The notes under the pieces: model-generated
Seen by the model: only the letters and a program-made list of their open reading frames with translations
Databases searched by the model: none
What the model was told of the DNA's origin: nothing
Source of the DNA: Chrysoporthe austroafricana
Lineage: Eukaryota; Ascomycota; Sordariomycetes; Diaporthales; Cryphonectriaceae
Direction of reading: 5' to 3'
Assembly: GCA_001051155.2 (NCBI GenBank)
Contig: JYIP02000005.1
Span: forward strand, 4,278,001-4,342,000
DNA length: 64,000 nt
Position numbers and translations under genes: made by a program
Part shown: positions 12,861-22,659 of the stretch, one piece after another
Position numbering within the stretch: the first letter of the stretch is position 1
Layout: the number at the start of each line of letters is the position of its first letter

Positions 12861-15800
12861 ATATAACTATCCAGTTAGTTATAGAATTTTCTTAAAATCG
12901 ATATATAAAAAGGAAAAATCTTAGGATATAATATTCTTATACTTATAATTAAGCTTTATCAGAATAGCAATTATACGTATATAAGAGCTGCAATTAAAGC
13001 ATATTCGAATAAGCCGGATATAGAAATTTGTATCAATATAAGCGCTAATCGTTATGCTATTGCCGAAGAATTGCTAATGCAATTCCTTAAAACGAAAATA
13101 AATTGGAATATAAAAGCCAAGCTTAAAAGCGTAAGCTAGTTACTAGCAAAAAGCTAAGCTGAATTCGATCTGTATTTCTAGAGTAATAAGTATAGCTATT
13201 CAATTATATTTCGTACCCGAATAAAAGCTTGGGTATTAAATCGATTAAAAGCAAATATTTTATTAAAATAAAAATATAATATTCCTTACGAATTAAATAT
13301 TCTGAATTCAGAATTATTTATATAATTTGGTTATTTTAATAATACTATAGCGAAAATAGAAATATTTGCCCAAATGCTAATATAATTCCGGCAAATAAAA
13401 GCTGCAATTATTATAATAATGCTGCTTAAATCTTATAAGCTAATTCCTATTAATATTAAGCGAATCCCAAAAATATAACTTTTCTATTCAAGCCGAAACA
13501 GAAAGAGTAAATAAATTGCTTAATAAGCTATTAAACTAAAAAAGTCCTAATAACGAACTAAATAGTAACCCTTTTAAAAATCCAGAAAAATTAATTTTTA
13601 AAAATAATCGAATTATTCTAAACGAATTATATAATCCTATTAGCGAATTACGATAATTACTATTATATCGCGCAATAATATTTCTTTTAACGAATTAAAG
13701 ACGGATTATAGCTTTTAAGAAAGCTAAATTCAGATTAACTATTATTTATTAAGTATATTTTCTAACAAATTGCGGAAATTACTGGAAAATAATTAGAAGA
13801 GTACCGATTCCCGGATATAAAAACCTTTAAAATAAAAGATTATTTCGAAAGTAGTAATAAACTGGGAATTCGAAAAGATAAAGCTATTAAAGAATCGGAA
13901 ATTAATTTCGGTATATATATTTGCAAGCATTTACCGGAATTTCTTTATAAAATTATAGAGTTAGTATAAGCATATATTAGAGTTTTCAAAAATATAAGTC
14001 CCGTTAATATACTAATCGACCAATAAATAAAAGTCGATTTAGTCGAAAAATAACAGAATTAGAAAGTAGGATAAAAGCTATATTATTTAAGTAAAGAAGA
14101 TTAAAAAGTAATTAACGAAATTTTAAATAAGTTATATTAATAAAGTCGAACTGAATAAGTTATAAATATAATACTATTCGGTTTACCAATCTTTATAATT
14201 TGGAAAAATATAAATAGCCAGAAGAAAAAATATATAATAATTAATTTATGCGCTTTAAACAAAATTTCAATCCTTAATACTTACCTTTTGCTATTATAGC
14301 AAAAAGTTATCAAATAGCTAAAAAGAAAAATATATATTACAGTAATAAATATATAGCAATTTTTCTATTAATTCTTAATATATCTAAATTATAAAAACCG
14401 ATTTACTATTATTAATTATCGTAATTAAGAAAAGATAAAAGTTTTACTTATAGGATTTCGAAATTTATTATCTTATATTTAGCATTTTATAGATCAATTC
14501 TTATAATTATATTACAAGTTTGCTTCCGTTTTTATAAATGATATTATTATCCATTCAATTACAGAATAGCAATACTTATAAACTATCTTCTTGCTATTTT
14601 TACGCAAAAATATTTCATTAGCTAAATTTAAGTCGTTTCTTGAATATCTTTCAGTTTAAATTTTAGAATTCAAAGTAAACGGATTCGGAATTTCCAATAC
14701 GAAATACCGGATATAAGCTATTCGCAATCTGAAATTCCTCAAAATATTCTAACAACTGGAAAGGTTTATTGGATTTATAAGATATTTACGTTATTTAATT
14801 CCTAAATATAGCTATAAAGTTAACCCATTTCAGAGAAGAAAAACTAGGATATTAAGCGAAATTTGCTAATCGAACCGTTTACCCTTAAGTATAAAATAGC
14901 GAAATTATATTATATAAGCTACTTTCGACCCAATACCAAACGAAATTAATAATTTTTATAATTTCAAAATAGCTTTAAAAGCTAAAAATGCTTTATTTTA
15001 TTATATTCTAAACAAACTTCTTTTTATTTAGCTAAATACGTTTAAAGAAATAAGGTTTTCAAGTATTATTTTCCAATTAGCAAACGATTATATATAGAAC
15101 GGAATATCGCTAATAGCAAGCATAATTATATAATTAATTCTCTATTTAAGCAAAACGATTAACGAAACAGAACGAAAATACTGGCTTATAAAGCTAGAAG
15201 TAGCTTATCTAGTATAGCTAATACGAAAATTGCGGACGATAATAGGATCAAACCAAGCTAAACCAGTTTATATCTTTACCGATTACGCAATAATAATTAA
15301 TATTATTTATTCGTTATTTATAAATATAATAAATAAGATTAAAATAAATATGCAGCTAATTCTCGTTTCGGAATATTTAAGCTAATTCGACTTGAAAGTA
15401 TATTATATATCGAGAAAGTCGAACGTTTTCGCAAATGTTATATTAAGATTACTATTTACTTAAAAACTTATCGATAACGAAAACATTCTAAATAAGATAT
15501 AGGAAAACGAACTTATTTAAGTTCTTAATAAAATATCTATAAATAGCGAAATAAAAAGGCGTATTAAGAAGGAATACGAAAAATATCTTTTATAGTCCAA
15601 AATAATCGAATAATTGAAAAACTCAAACAAAATTACTTAATTACCTTTTATATTAAATTATAATAGCTTACTATTTCTCAAGGATTATTATAAGAAATAA
15701 TAATTATATATCTCGAATGAAATAGCATTGGATTTTATTAAAGAAGCTTACGATAGAAAATACTATTTCGGCATAAACCCTATATAATACGATTTAACGG

Positions 15801-16834
15801 ATCGATTCGTTATTAGATACTGCTATACCAAAATACGCAATTATATATCGATATATCGAACTTGCAATAAGAATAAAAATAACTTATAATAACCTTTAAA
15901 AGAAATATAGCCTATATTATTTCTATTAATCCTATTTTATATTATTATTATAGATTTTATTATAGAATTACCAATAGTATTATTCATAAATATTATATAA
16001 GCCTTGGCTAAAATGCTATTCTTGAATATATTTCTTACAATTACAAATAAGTATTCTAAAGTTACGATTATTATATTAAGCAATGCAATATATATTATAG
16101 CAAACTGGGCAATTCTTATTTTACGAATATTTTATATTACTAGCTAGGAAATACCCAAGAGGATTATTTCAAATAGAAATTCGAAATTCTTATCGGAATT
16201 CTGGAAATATTTATAAAAAGCTATCGGAACGAAACTTGCTTATTCTATTGCTTTGCATTCGCAAACGGATAAGCAATCTGAAATAAAAAACCGAATAATT
16301 GAAATAGCAATTCGGTATTTTATAACCGCTTACTCTAATACAGAATAAACCGAAATAATACTAGTATTATAATTCAATTTAAATAATGCATATAACCGAA
16401 CTATAAAATATTTAACTAGCCAAATGCTATTCGGATTTAACTTATTATTAAGCTAATAGATAAGAAATATAATATTTTTAGCAAAAGAAATTTTTTAGGA
16501 AAAAGCTTAATTTTTTATTGCCGAAATGCAAATGGCAGCCAAATTGCAATATAATAAGCATTACCGCTAAATAATTTTCAAATTAGATAATTAAATATAT
16601 ATTCGTTTGGGCTACGGGTATTTATTGCTAAGTAATTTATTTCTGAAATTTTTATAATAAAAGATAAGACTTTTCCAAGTTATTCGAAAAATAAGGAACT
16701 TAGTATATAAGTTAAAGTTAATTCCTTATATAAATATTTATTTAATAATCTCAGTAATATAATTAAAACTTGCAAACTTTTCTAAAACGGATTCTTATAA
16801 ATATAACTTTATATACTAAAACTTAATAAATATA

Positions 16835-17266
16835 TGTTATGAACCCACGAACGGAACCAGGGTAAGAAACAAACAGGCGACCCACCCACTATAGGCACCC
16901 CAGAGGAAGCACGAACCCCAGGATTACGCAAGGGTTAGGGTTAGATAAGATAAGGATTACTAGATCATCTGGTAAGCCGGTAAGCCATGCTTACTAAATT
17001 ACCTAGTAAGCCAGTAAGCCTCGCTTACAGGGAAAGGTATATAAATAGCGATCAGGCGCCCCTTTAGGAAAATAACTATAGGTTCCTTAGTTATCAATCT
17101 AAGTATCAATTGGATCCTCCTTTTGGTAGCTATATTGGCTTGTGAATATCGCGACAACCAGTGAACCTGTCCTGAAGCTCAAGGCTATACTTGGCACCTC
17201 TCTTATTAGCATAAACCCCTTTCGACTCTGCTAGCGTTCCCAGGAACTACTGCAGCGTTCATAACA
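16835..17266 (+). repeat. Solo LTR of family G (H subfamily), TSD ATATA
   Basis: A 432-bp LTR with perfect 10-bp ends TGTTATGAAC/GTTCATAACA. It is flanked by the 5-bp duplication ATATA (16830-16834 and 17267-17271), and the empty site exists in A1 near 7145. It is the same subfamily as the H LTR at 36211-36642, also 432 bp. It keeps many CpA/TpG dinucleotides that H has lost, so it was RIPed less or arrived later. An ordinary insertion followed by LTR-LTR excision explains it. Confidence 0.95.
16931..17045 (+). promoter_or_regulatory. U3 control region of the solo LTR: telomere-like motif, GTAAGCC iterons, TATA
   Basis: Order toward the transcribed side: AGGGTTAGGGTTAG (16931-16944); two direct GGTAAGCC (16971-16986); an inverted GCTTACT (16988-16994); two AGTAAGCC (17005-17020); an inverted GCTTAC (17023-17028); then TATATAAA (17038-17045). 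The iterons can fold or bind a dimer. The role is inferred from position only. Confidence 0.6.
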
Positions 17267-17814
17267 ATATACTAGAAAATCCGAATATCGAAAAATACTG
17301 AAAAAACTACTGATATTACGAGCTGAAAAGGATAATTAGCTGCTATAAGCGAAAGTATAAACGTAATCCGCGTAAAATTGAATACTTAGTAAAATGGATA
17401 AACTATTTTAGCTATTATAATATATAAATATTCCGTAATGCCTTGAATGCGGACGAAATAATATATAATTTCGAACGGAAATACGAAGCTATAGCCGAAT
17501 TATAAGAAAGAATAAAGCGAAAGCAGCTATTAGCGGAAAAAGTCCTTAAACCGGGAAATATTATCGTAATTGCTTTACGAAAACGAAATAAGCTAAGGCA
17601 CGACTTACGAATAGAAAGTATATTAGAATAAGCTAATCTATTTATTCCAAAAGATCGAAAGAATCCGCAATGCAATAAGCGCGTATTAAAGTAAAGGCGA
17701 TTGCTGAATAGGGCAAGTAAATTTCTAGCGAATGCAAAAGGCTATTATTTCGTAAACTGCTAGTAAATTTATTTTATTTTCTTCTTTTTACTAATGCATT
17801 TACGATTATTATCC

Positions 17815-20198
17815 TTATTTATTTATTATAGCTAGCTGTATCGTCTTATTATTATTACTTTTTATTATACTTTTAAATACTATTTTTGAATATTAAGCTA
17901 GTATTATTATTAATTTCGCTTTATTTTATCAAATTTCTGTAAATTCGCAAGGATTATATTAATAAAGCTATTAATATTATTAAAACCAAAATACGTTATG
18001 CAACTATTAGATCATATTTTTCTATAAATGCCTTGCTATAAGATTAAGATTGATAAGAAATAGTATATTTAGTTATACCTAATTTCTACGCAATGCCGTA
18101 CTTTATATCTTAAAAAGAACTTTTTAAAGTTTGCCGAAAAAACAAAATTATATAATATATTAAATATATTTATAAAGTATCGCTTAAGGATTGCTTTTCC
18201 CTGGAAAGATATCGGTAGGCTATATATTTGTATAATAGCAAAAGCTATTTCTACTGTAATATTTATATAACGAAAAACTATTTAAACGATTTCTTTTGCT
18301 GCTAAAAAGCTTATATAATAGCTTTTTATCGAATGCTAATCAGTAAGGGTTATATTAATATAATAAACCGAGAAATCGAATATAATATCTATATTTTTAA
18401 TACCGAATTAAATAGCGGCAATATTAATTAGCCGTTAATTACTGAAAAAGCTTAAAAGCTTATTTTACGGTATTTTATATTATTGTAAATTAATCGTTCC
18501 AGCCTTATTTATAAAAAATAAGAACTTTATTCAAATACCCTTATTAACGCAAATGCTATTATAAGCAAAGATATAAATAACGGATTAACGGATAACTCTA
18601 TTAAAGGAATATCGCTTAAATTTATTTCGAATTTACTTACCGTTCGTAATCCTATTTTTATTCCATATACCCTATTAATAGCTTATTGCATCTTATTTCC
18701 TATTATAATATCGAAAGATAATTGCTTATAAAATAAGCATAGCCGTTATATTAAAGATAAGGCTAAATAAATAATCCTAAGCAATTATAATAACTTTACT
18801 AAAAAGGAAGTAAATGCTATACGCTATATAGCCAATATAATAGAAATTATTATAATTCACGAATATAATCGTAATATAGCCCTTATTGCTTGGAAGAAAA
18901 TAGCTAAAAATATTAAGCTAATCTTAGCTAAGCTTAAAGCTCCCAAGCTTATTATACCGGTCGCTAATCTAAGCCTATTTGCTATAATAAAGCGAAATTT
19001 CATAATACTAGCTAAGCGCTATCGAATTATAAACGATATTATCGACTTAACCGAAAACGACTTACCGAGCATAGCTAGCTTATTAGCCATACCAAGCAAA
19101 GCTTTTCGAGCCAGTATTAATAGCATTTTGCCCTTACGGGCTATGCCTCGCGCTATCCCTGCTTTATCTATTAAATATAATCCTAAATCCAAAGCTATTA
19201 AAGCTGAAATCGCAATATATTATTATACGTTAGCCCTTTATATATTCAAAGAATATATATGCTATAATTTTACTTAAAGAAGCAATTTCAGTACTAACCG
19301 TCCTTATATTATTAACGGTTTCGCTATTTATAATAATATTAAGTTCGGTATTATCGGAATTTACGATAATCGCATTTAGTACTTCTTCCTTTTTACTATA
19401 AGAAAATATATATACGAATTCGTTATTTAATTTTGCAATTTCAATCCTATTATTTTATCCAACCGGTCAGGCTTGCATTTTATTATAAACCAAATCTTCC
19501 GTTTCGAATACGATTTCAAGGCTATTAAGATCGTTTTTATTAAAGATAATATAAATTACGATTTTAACATTACTTTTCAGAAATAGGTTAACGAAAATAA
19601 AGACTATTTCAGTACCGCCCGGTCTTTATAATATTAAAATCGCATAATAAGCTTTAAGTCTTATATCTAAGCGTATAAGCTAGTCAAAACCTTACAGCTT
19701 GATATCTATAATTATACCGACTTTTGCGATTATATCGGAAAAGAAAAACTATTTGCTACGTTCCCTCGCAATTTACTAAACCTTAAAGCTATTACTGAAA
19801 CTCGGGAAGTTATTCCCAATTAGTAAATATAATTATTATTTATCGATATAACTTTATTAGCAATATATAGTATTGCTTTCTTCTAATAATTTATAAACTT
19901 AGTTACTTATATTAAAAACTAATTACGATATTGCTATATAACGACTATACGCGGCTATCGGCTTTGCATGCCGATATATTCTATCGTAATTTCACTTTAC
20001 ATTTATTATTATTATATTTATTTAATACTCTATTATCTGAAAGCCATACTTTCTACTAATATTTACAAGCAATTTTGGTCTTTAATTATATTTATACTAA
20101 ATATTTCGGCAATAAATATAACTAAGCATTACCGAAATATATTTGGATATCGGCCAGCTTTATTATATATAAGTACTATATATATTTATTTACTCTAA
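17815..20198 (+). pseudogene. Family-A ORF2 of B1, RIP-inactivated
   Basis: Colinear with ORF2 of A1 and in the same relation to pol and LTR. The terminal block starting MPIYSIVISLYIYYYYIYL (19968-20198) is open in both copies and ends at the same stop. Differences from A1 are mostly C/T and G/A, giving different sets of TAA/TAG stops. Function unknown. Confidence 0.7.
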
Positions 20199-20224
20199 GC
20201 ATAAACCGGTTATAATAGAGGATT

Positions 20225-20293
20225 AATTTTAAGCTTCTGGCATAAGCAAGTTTTCTTTTTAGTTCTCGGCATAAGCACGTTTACTTATTAAGA
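20225..20293. repeat. 3' minisatellite of B1, two units
   Basis: Two units (TTCTGGCATAAGCAAGTTTT and CTCGGCATAAGCACGTTT) where A1 has three. Copy number therefore varies between elements. The rest of 20199-20476 is noncoding and equivalent to 10075-10381. Confidence 0.7.
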
Positions 20294-20476
20294 CTTTAGT
20301 ACGAATCGGCTTTATAAAACGATTATTATTTTCTATATAATCTCTTTTATTCAATAATGCTATCGTGCTTTTCCTTGCCGTATAACTTAAGGTCTTATTA
20401 TATCGTATTACTGCTACTCAAAATATCCCTAATTATTAGCTTTCTTTATGGATAAAGGTTATAAAAGGCTAGCAAT

Positions 20477-20684
20477 TAATAGCAAAATTTATAAACGTAA
20501 TAAATTTATAATAGATTCGCCTAGTAAATTTATAGTAAATCCCCTAGTAAATATATAATGAATTTACTAAATAGATGCTATACTTTTACCGGAAGGCTTA
20601 TATAATGCCTTAATAGGCTCTTAGCGTAATTTACTTTTTTAAGAGAATTATACTTTATAATATATTTCAGTACGTTTATTATCA
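20477..20684 (+). repeat. Family-A 3' LTR of B1
   Basis: A 208-bp LTR starting TAATAG and ending TTATCA, bounded on the right by element P. The base after it continues the chromodomain of P, so the A1-B1 tandem sits in P. The left partner of the target duplication lies outside the window. Confidence 0.9.
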
Positions 20685-20804
20685 ATAGAGAATATTTAAT
20701 TAAATGGAAAAGTTACTATTTAAACGAAAATAGCTAAAAACTAATTAGTAACTTGAAAAATGCGCAATAAGTATTTAAAAGCTATTAGAAAAATAACTAA
20801 TTAG
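20685..20804 (+). pseudogene. Element P (family G): end of pol chromodomain
   Basis: Plus-strand reading EYLIKWKSYYLNENS matches the chromodomain of K near 54735-54785 and of G1 near 48902-48950. Only this tail of P pol is in the window. The rest lies left of position 1, displaced by the A1-B1 insertion. It runs tail to tail with the antisense gene that follows. Confidence 0.75.
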
Positions 20805-21305
20805 CTAATTAAAAAGATAATTAGAAAAACCCGGTATAAGCTCGTACTTTATAAACAAGTTAATAACGGACTAGTTAACTTCCAAACCAAATTGTTATAA
20901 AAAAACGTCTGGGTTAAAACTCTCGGGAAGAAAACTTTCGGGAATTAAAGATTCCGCAATACAATATTCAGTTTTAGCCTTATAGCGCTCCTCTTCCGCC
21001 TTTTCCGCTTCTAACCTTTCCAGTTCCTCGATATTATTAATATTACGACAAATAGCCCGTATTATTTTCTTATACTATATGCGTTTTTATTAATGCAAAC
21101 GAAAGACTTTTTCCTTTGCAGTTTCTAATTTATTTTTTAATTTCTAATGCTAGTAAGCTATTTTGCAAAGCTTATTCGAAATAACCCCCAGGATATTATA
21201 TCGGGAACAGTTAAGTCGTACGCATTCCGAATAATGCGAAAAGTCGCTTTCTGAAACTTAATAATTAAGAATGCTACGACCTTTACAAAACGAATAAAAT
21301 AGCAT
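20805..21305 (-). pseudogene. Antisense Zn2Cys6-like coiled-coil gene of element P
   Basis: Minus-strand frame of 167 codons from ATG at 21305 to TAG at 20805, with TAA/TAG interruptions at Gln positions. N-terminus: C (7), then NYQVSESDFSHYSEC and NCSRYN; several Cys of the CxxC...CxxC cluster have become Tyr. A charged coiled coil follows (KLKNKLETAKEKVFRLHQQ, then ELERLEAEKAEEERYKAK). The tail keeps PESFLPESFNP and LQQFG. Length, domain order and the distance of 187 bp from the 3' LTR match the copies in L, G2, K and G1. It is a dead copy of the same gene. Confidence 0.75.
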
Positions 21306-21480
21306 TTGCATAGCGCGCTACAAAACCGCTTCCAAAAGGGAATTACGATATTAAGTTTTAATCGAATGAGAAAAGCGAGTTTTTTATATCTTGCCCGACA
21401 TCTCGATTAGAAAAGAAAAATCGCTAAGCAAATATTAATAAGGAACTTTACGGAAAATTATTAGAGACGACAATTAATAA

Positions 21481-21496
21481 GAAAGAAATAATATTA
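21481..21496 (+). other. Polypurine tract and first 5 bp of the 3' LTR of P
   Basis: GAAAGAAATAA (21481-21491) precedes TATTA, the RIPed first bases of a family-G LTR. Element L begins immediately after, so the 3' LTR of P is cut after 5 bp. The rest of that LTR does not appear on the far side of L. Confidence 0.55.
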
Positions 21497-21944
21497 TGTT
21501 ATAAACGCTGCAGCAATCCTGGGATATGCTATAATATTAAGAGATTTATGCTAGCAAGAGCGGTGCTAAATATAAGCTTTAAGTATTGGAATACGATTTA
21601 CTGAGTAATGCAAAAGTTTATAAGTCTTGAGCGACTATTAATAGTAAAGTCCTATTGATACTTAAATTGATAATTGAAAAGCTATAGTAATCTATTTAGT
21701 AGTCGTACTGTTCTTATATACTAAGTTCCTTAATATGAGATTACTGGCTTATCTAATGAGCTAGTAAGCCTGGCTTGCCGGCTTATTTGGTAATCCAGTA
21801 ATCCTTATTTTATCTAATTCTAACTCTAGCTTATATAAGCATTTGCTGGTTCTGCAGCTAGGCTTGAGAATTCTGGGACTAAATGGACTATTTTCCTGAG
21901 TAGCTTGGGTATTATACTCTGGTCCTGTATATTGGTTTATAATA
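21497..21944 (-). repeat. 3' LTR of element L
   Basis: 448 bp, starting TGTTATAAAC and ending GTTTATAATA on the plus strand (RIPed TGTTATGAAC/GTTCATAACA). It pairs with 28409-28855 and is followed by the inverted polypurine tract at 21945. Confidence 0.92.
21713..21838. promoter_or_regulatory. Divergent LTR promoter of L with inverted repeat
   Basis: A minus-strand TATATAAG (21713-21720) faces gag-pol. A plus-strand TATATAAG (21831-21838) faces the antisense gene that starts at 22120. Between them lie a 9-bp inverted repeat, GATTACTGG (21739-21747) and CCAGTAATC (21794-21802), and several GTAAGCC/GGCTTA blocks. The layout suggests a two-way promoter with a central operator. RIP itself can create TATA-like strings, so the plus-strand box needs testing. 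Confidence 0.5.
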
Positions 21945-21964
21945 TTATCCCCCGCTTTATCGGT
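21945..21964 (-). other. Polypurine tract of L
   Basis: Reads, on the minus strand, an A/G-rich run with GGGGG next to the 3' LTR, at the place where G1 (49891-49902) and G2 (38998-39014) have theirs. It is the plus-strand primer site for reverse transcription. Confidence 0.65.
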
Positions 21965-22119
21965 TAATATCCTTATTAACTCTTATAAGCTTCTTTGGTT
22001 TTTCTTCTTTTTATCGTGCTTTCTTAATCAGGATGTCGAGTAGGGTATAAAAGAGTTGCTCGCTCAAGACTTAACGTCGTAATACTCTTCTAGAGGCGAT
22101 TTTTCAATATGCTATTCAA

Positions 22120-22626
22120 ATGCCTTCTTGTTCTTTTTGTAAGGGCCGTAATATTCCGGTTTGCTAGGTTTCTGAACGAAATTCCTTTCGTTATTCGGAA
22201 TGCGTACGGCTTAATCGTTCCCGTTATAACGTATTGGGCGTTATTCCCAATAAGCTGCGCAAAATAGCTTCTTATTACTAGAAGCTGGAAGATGAATTGG
22301 AAGCGGCAGAAGAGAAAGTTTTTCGTTTTCGATATCAAAAGCGTATATAATACGAGAAGATAATGCAAGCCGTTTGCCGGGGGATTGATAGCATAAAGGA
22401 ATTAGAGAGGTTGGAAGCCGAAGAGGCTGAAGAGGAGCGTCGCGGGGCCGAGGCCGAGTATTGCGCTGCGAGGCCTTTCGTTCCTGAGGGTCCCTTTCCT
22501 GAAAGTTTCGATTTTGAAGCTATTTTGCAATAGTTTGGTTCTGAGGTTAACTGGTCTGCTGCCGTTCCAGAATTTGGGCTTGGGAACGCGGCCGATTTTT
22601 CTAATATTAACCGTCTTTTTGGTTAA
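22120..22626 (+). pseudogene. Antisense Zn2Cys6-like coiled-coil gene of L (four in-frame stops)
   Basis: 168 codons from ATG 22120 to TAA 22624-22626, opposite to gag-pol. Start MPSCSFCKGRNIPVC, then a stop (former Gln), VSERNSFRYSEC and NRSRYN. This is C-x2-C-x7-C, then a second CxxC-type half in which two Cys read Tyr. Residues about 55-80 form a charged coiled coil (KLEDELEAAEEKVFRF); residues about 98-118 (ELERLEAEEAEEERRG) are Glu-rich. The tail has PEGPFPESFDFEAI and QFGSEVNW. The DNA at 22390-22520 is unusually GC-rich for the window. Stops are only TAG/TAA at Gln. Family pattern: fungal binuclear zinc cluster plus dimerising coil; DNA binding is inferred. Confidence 0.75.
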
Positions 22627-22659
22627 TTGGTAGGTTTCCCGACTGGTCGTTTACTTATT

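Larger units (their letters stand above)
12890..17690 (+). pseudogene. pol: Family-A pol of B1, split by a solo LTR
   Basis: Aligns with A1 pol over its full length: protease near 13010-13040, RT near 14190-15000, RNase H to about 15450, integrase about 15500-16830. The chromodomain resumes at 17272 with ENPNIEKY and runs to about 17420. The RT catalytic Asp codons are changed as in A1. The AT-hook seen in A1 (RKRGRPKR) reads RKRNKLRH here, near 17577-17600. The solo LTR at 16835-17266 separates integrase from chromodomain. Confidence 0.88.
10382..20684 (+). mobile_element. Family-A Ty3/Gypsy chromovirus, copy B1
   Basis: Colinear with A1 from gag to the 3' LTR, but more heavily RIPed. It differs in two ways. 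About 750 bp just after the 5' LTR (equivalent to roughly 140-893 of A1, including the 5' minisatellite and the start of gag) are missing. A 432-bp solo LTR of family G interrupts the integrase/chromodomain junction. LTR ends and domain order otherwise agree with A1. Confidence 0.9.

Noticed and set aside
16931..16944. Telomere or subtelomere boundary suggested by TTAGGG repeats
   Set aside because: Only two or three units, at the same internal position of each LTR, with retroelement sequence on both sides.
22090..22368. 92-codon minus-strand frame opposite the L antisense gene
   Set aside because: Shadow of the plus-strand Zn2Cys6-like gene. That frame, not this one, recurs in the other four elements.
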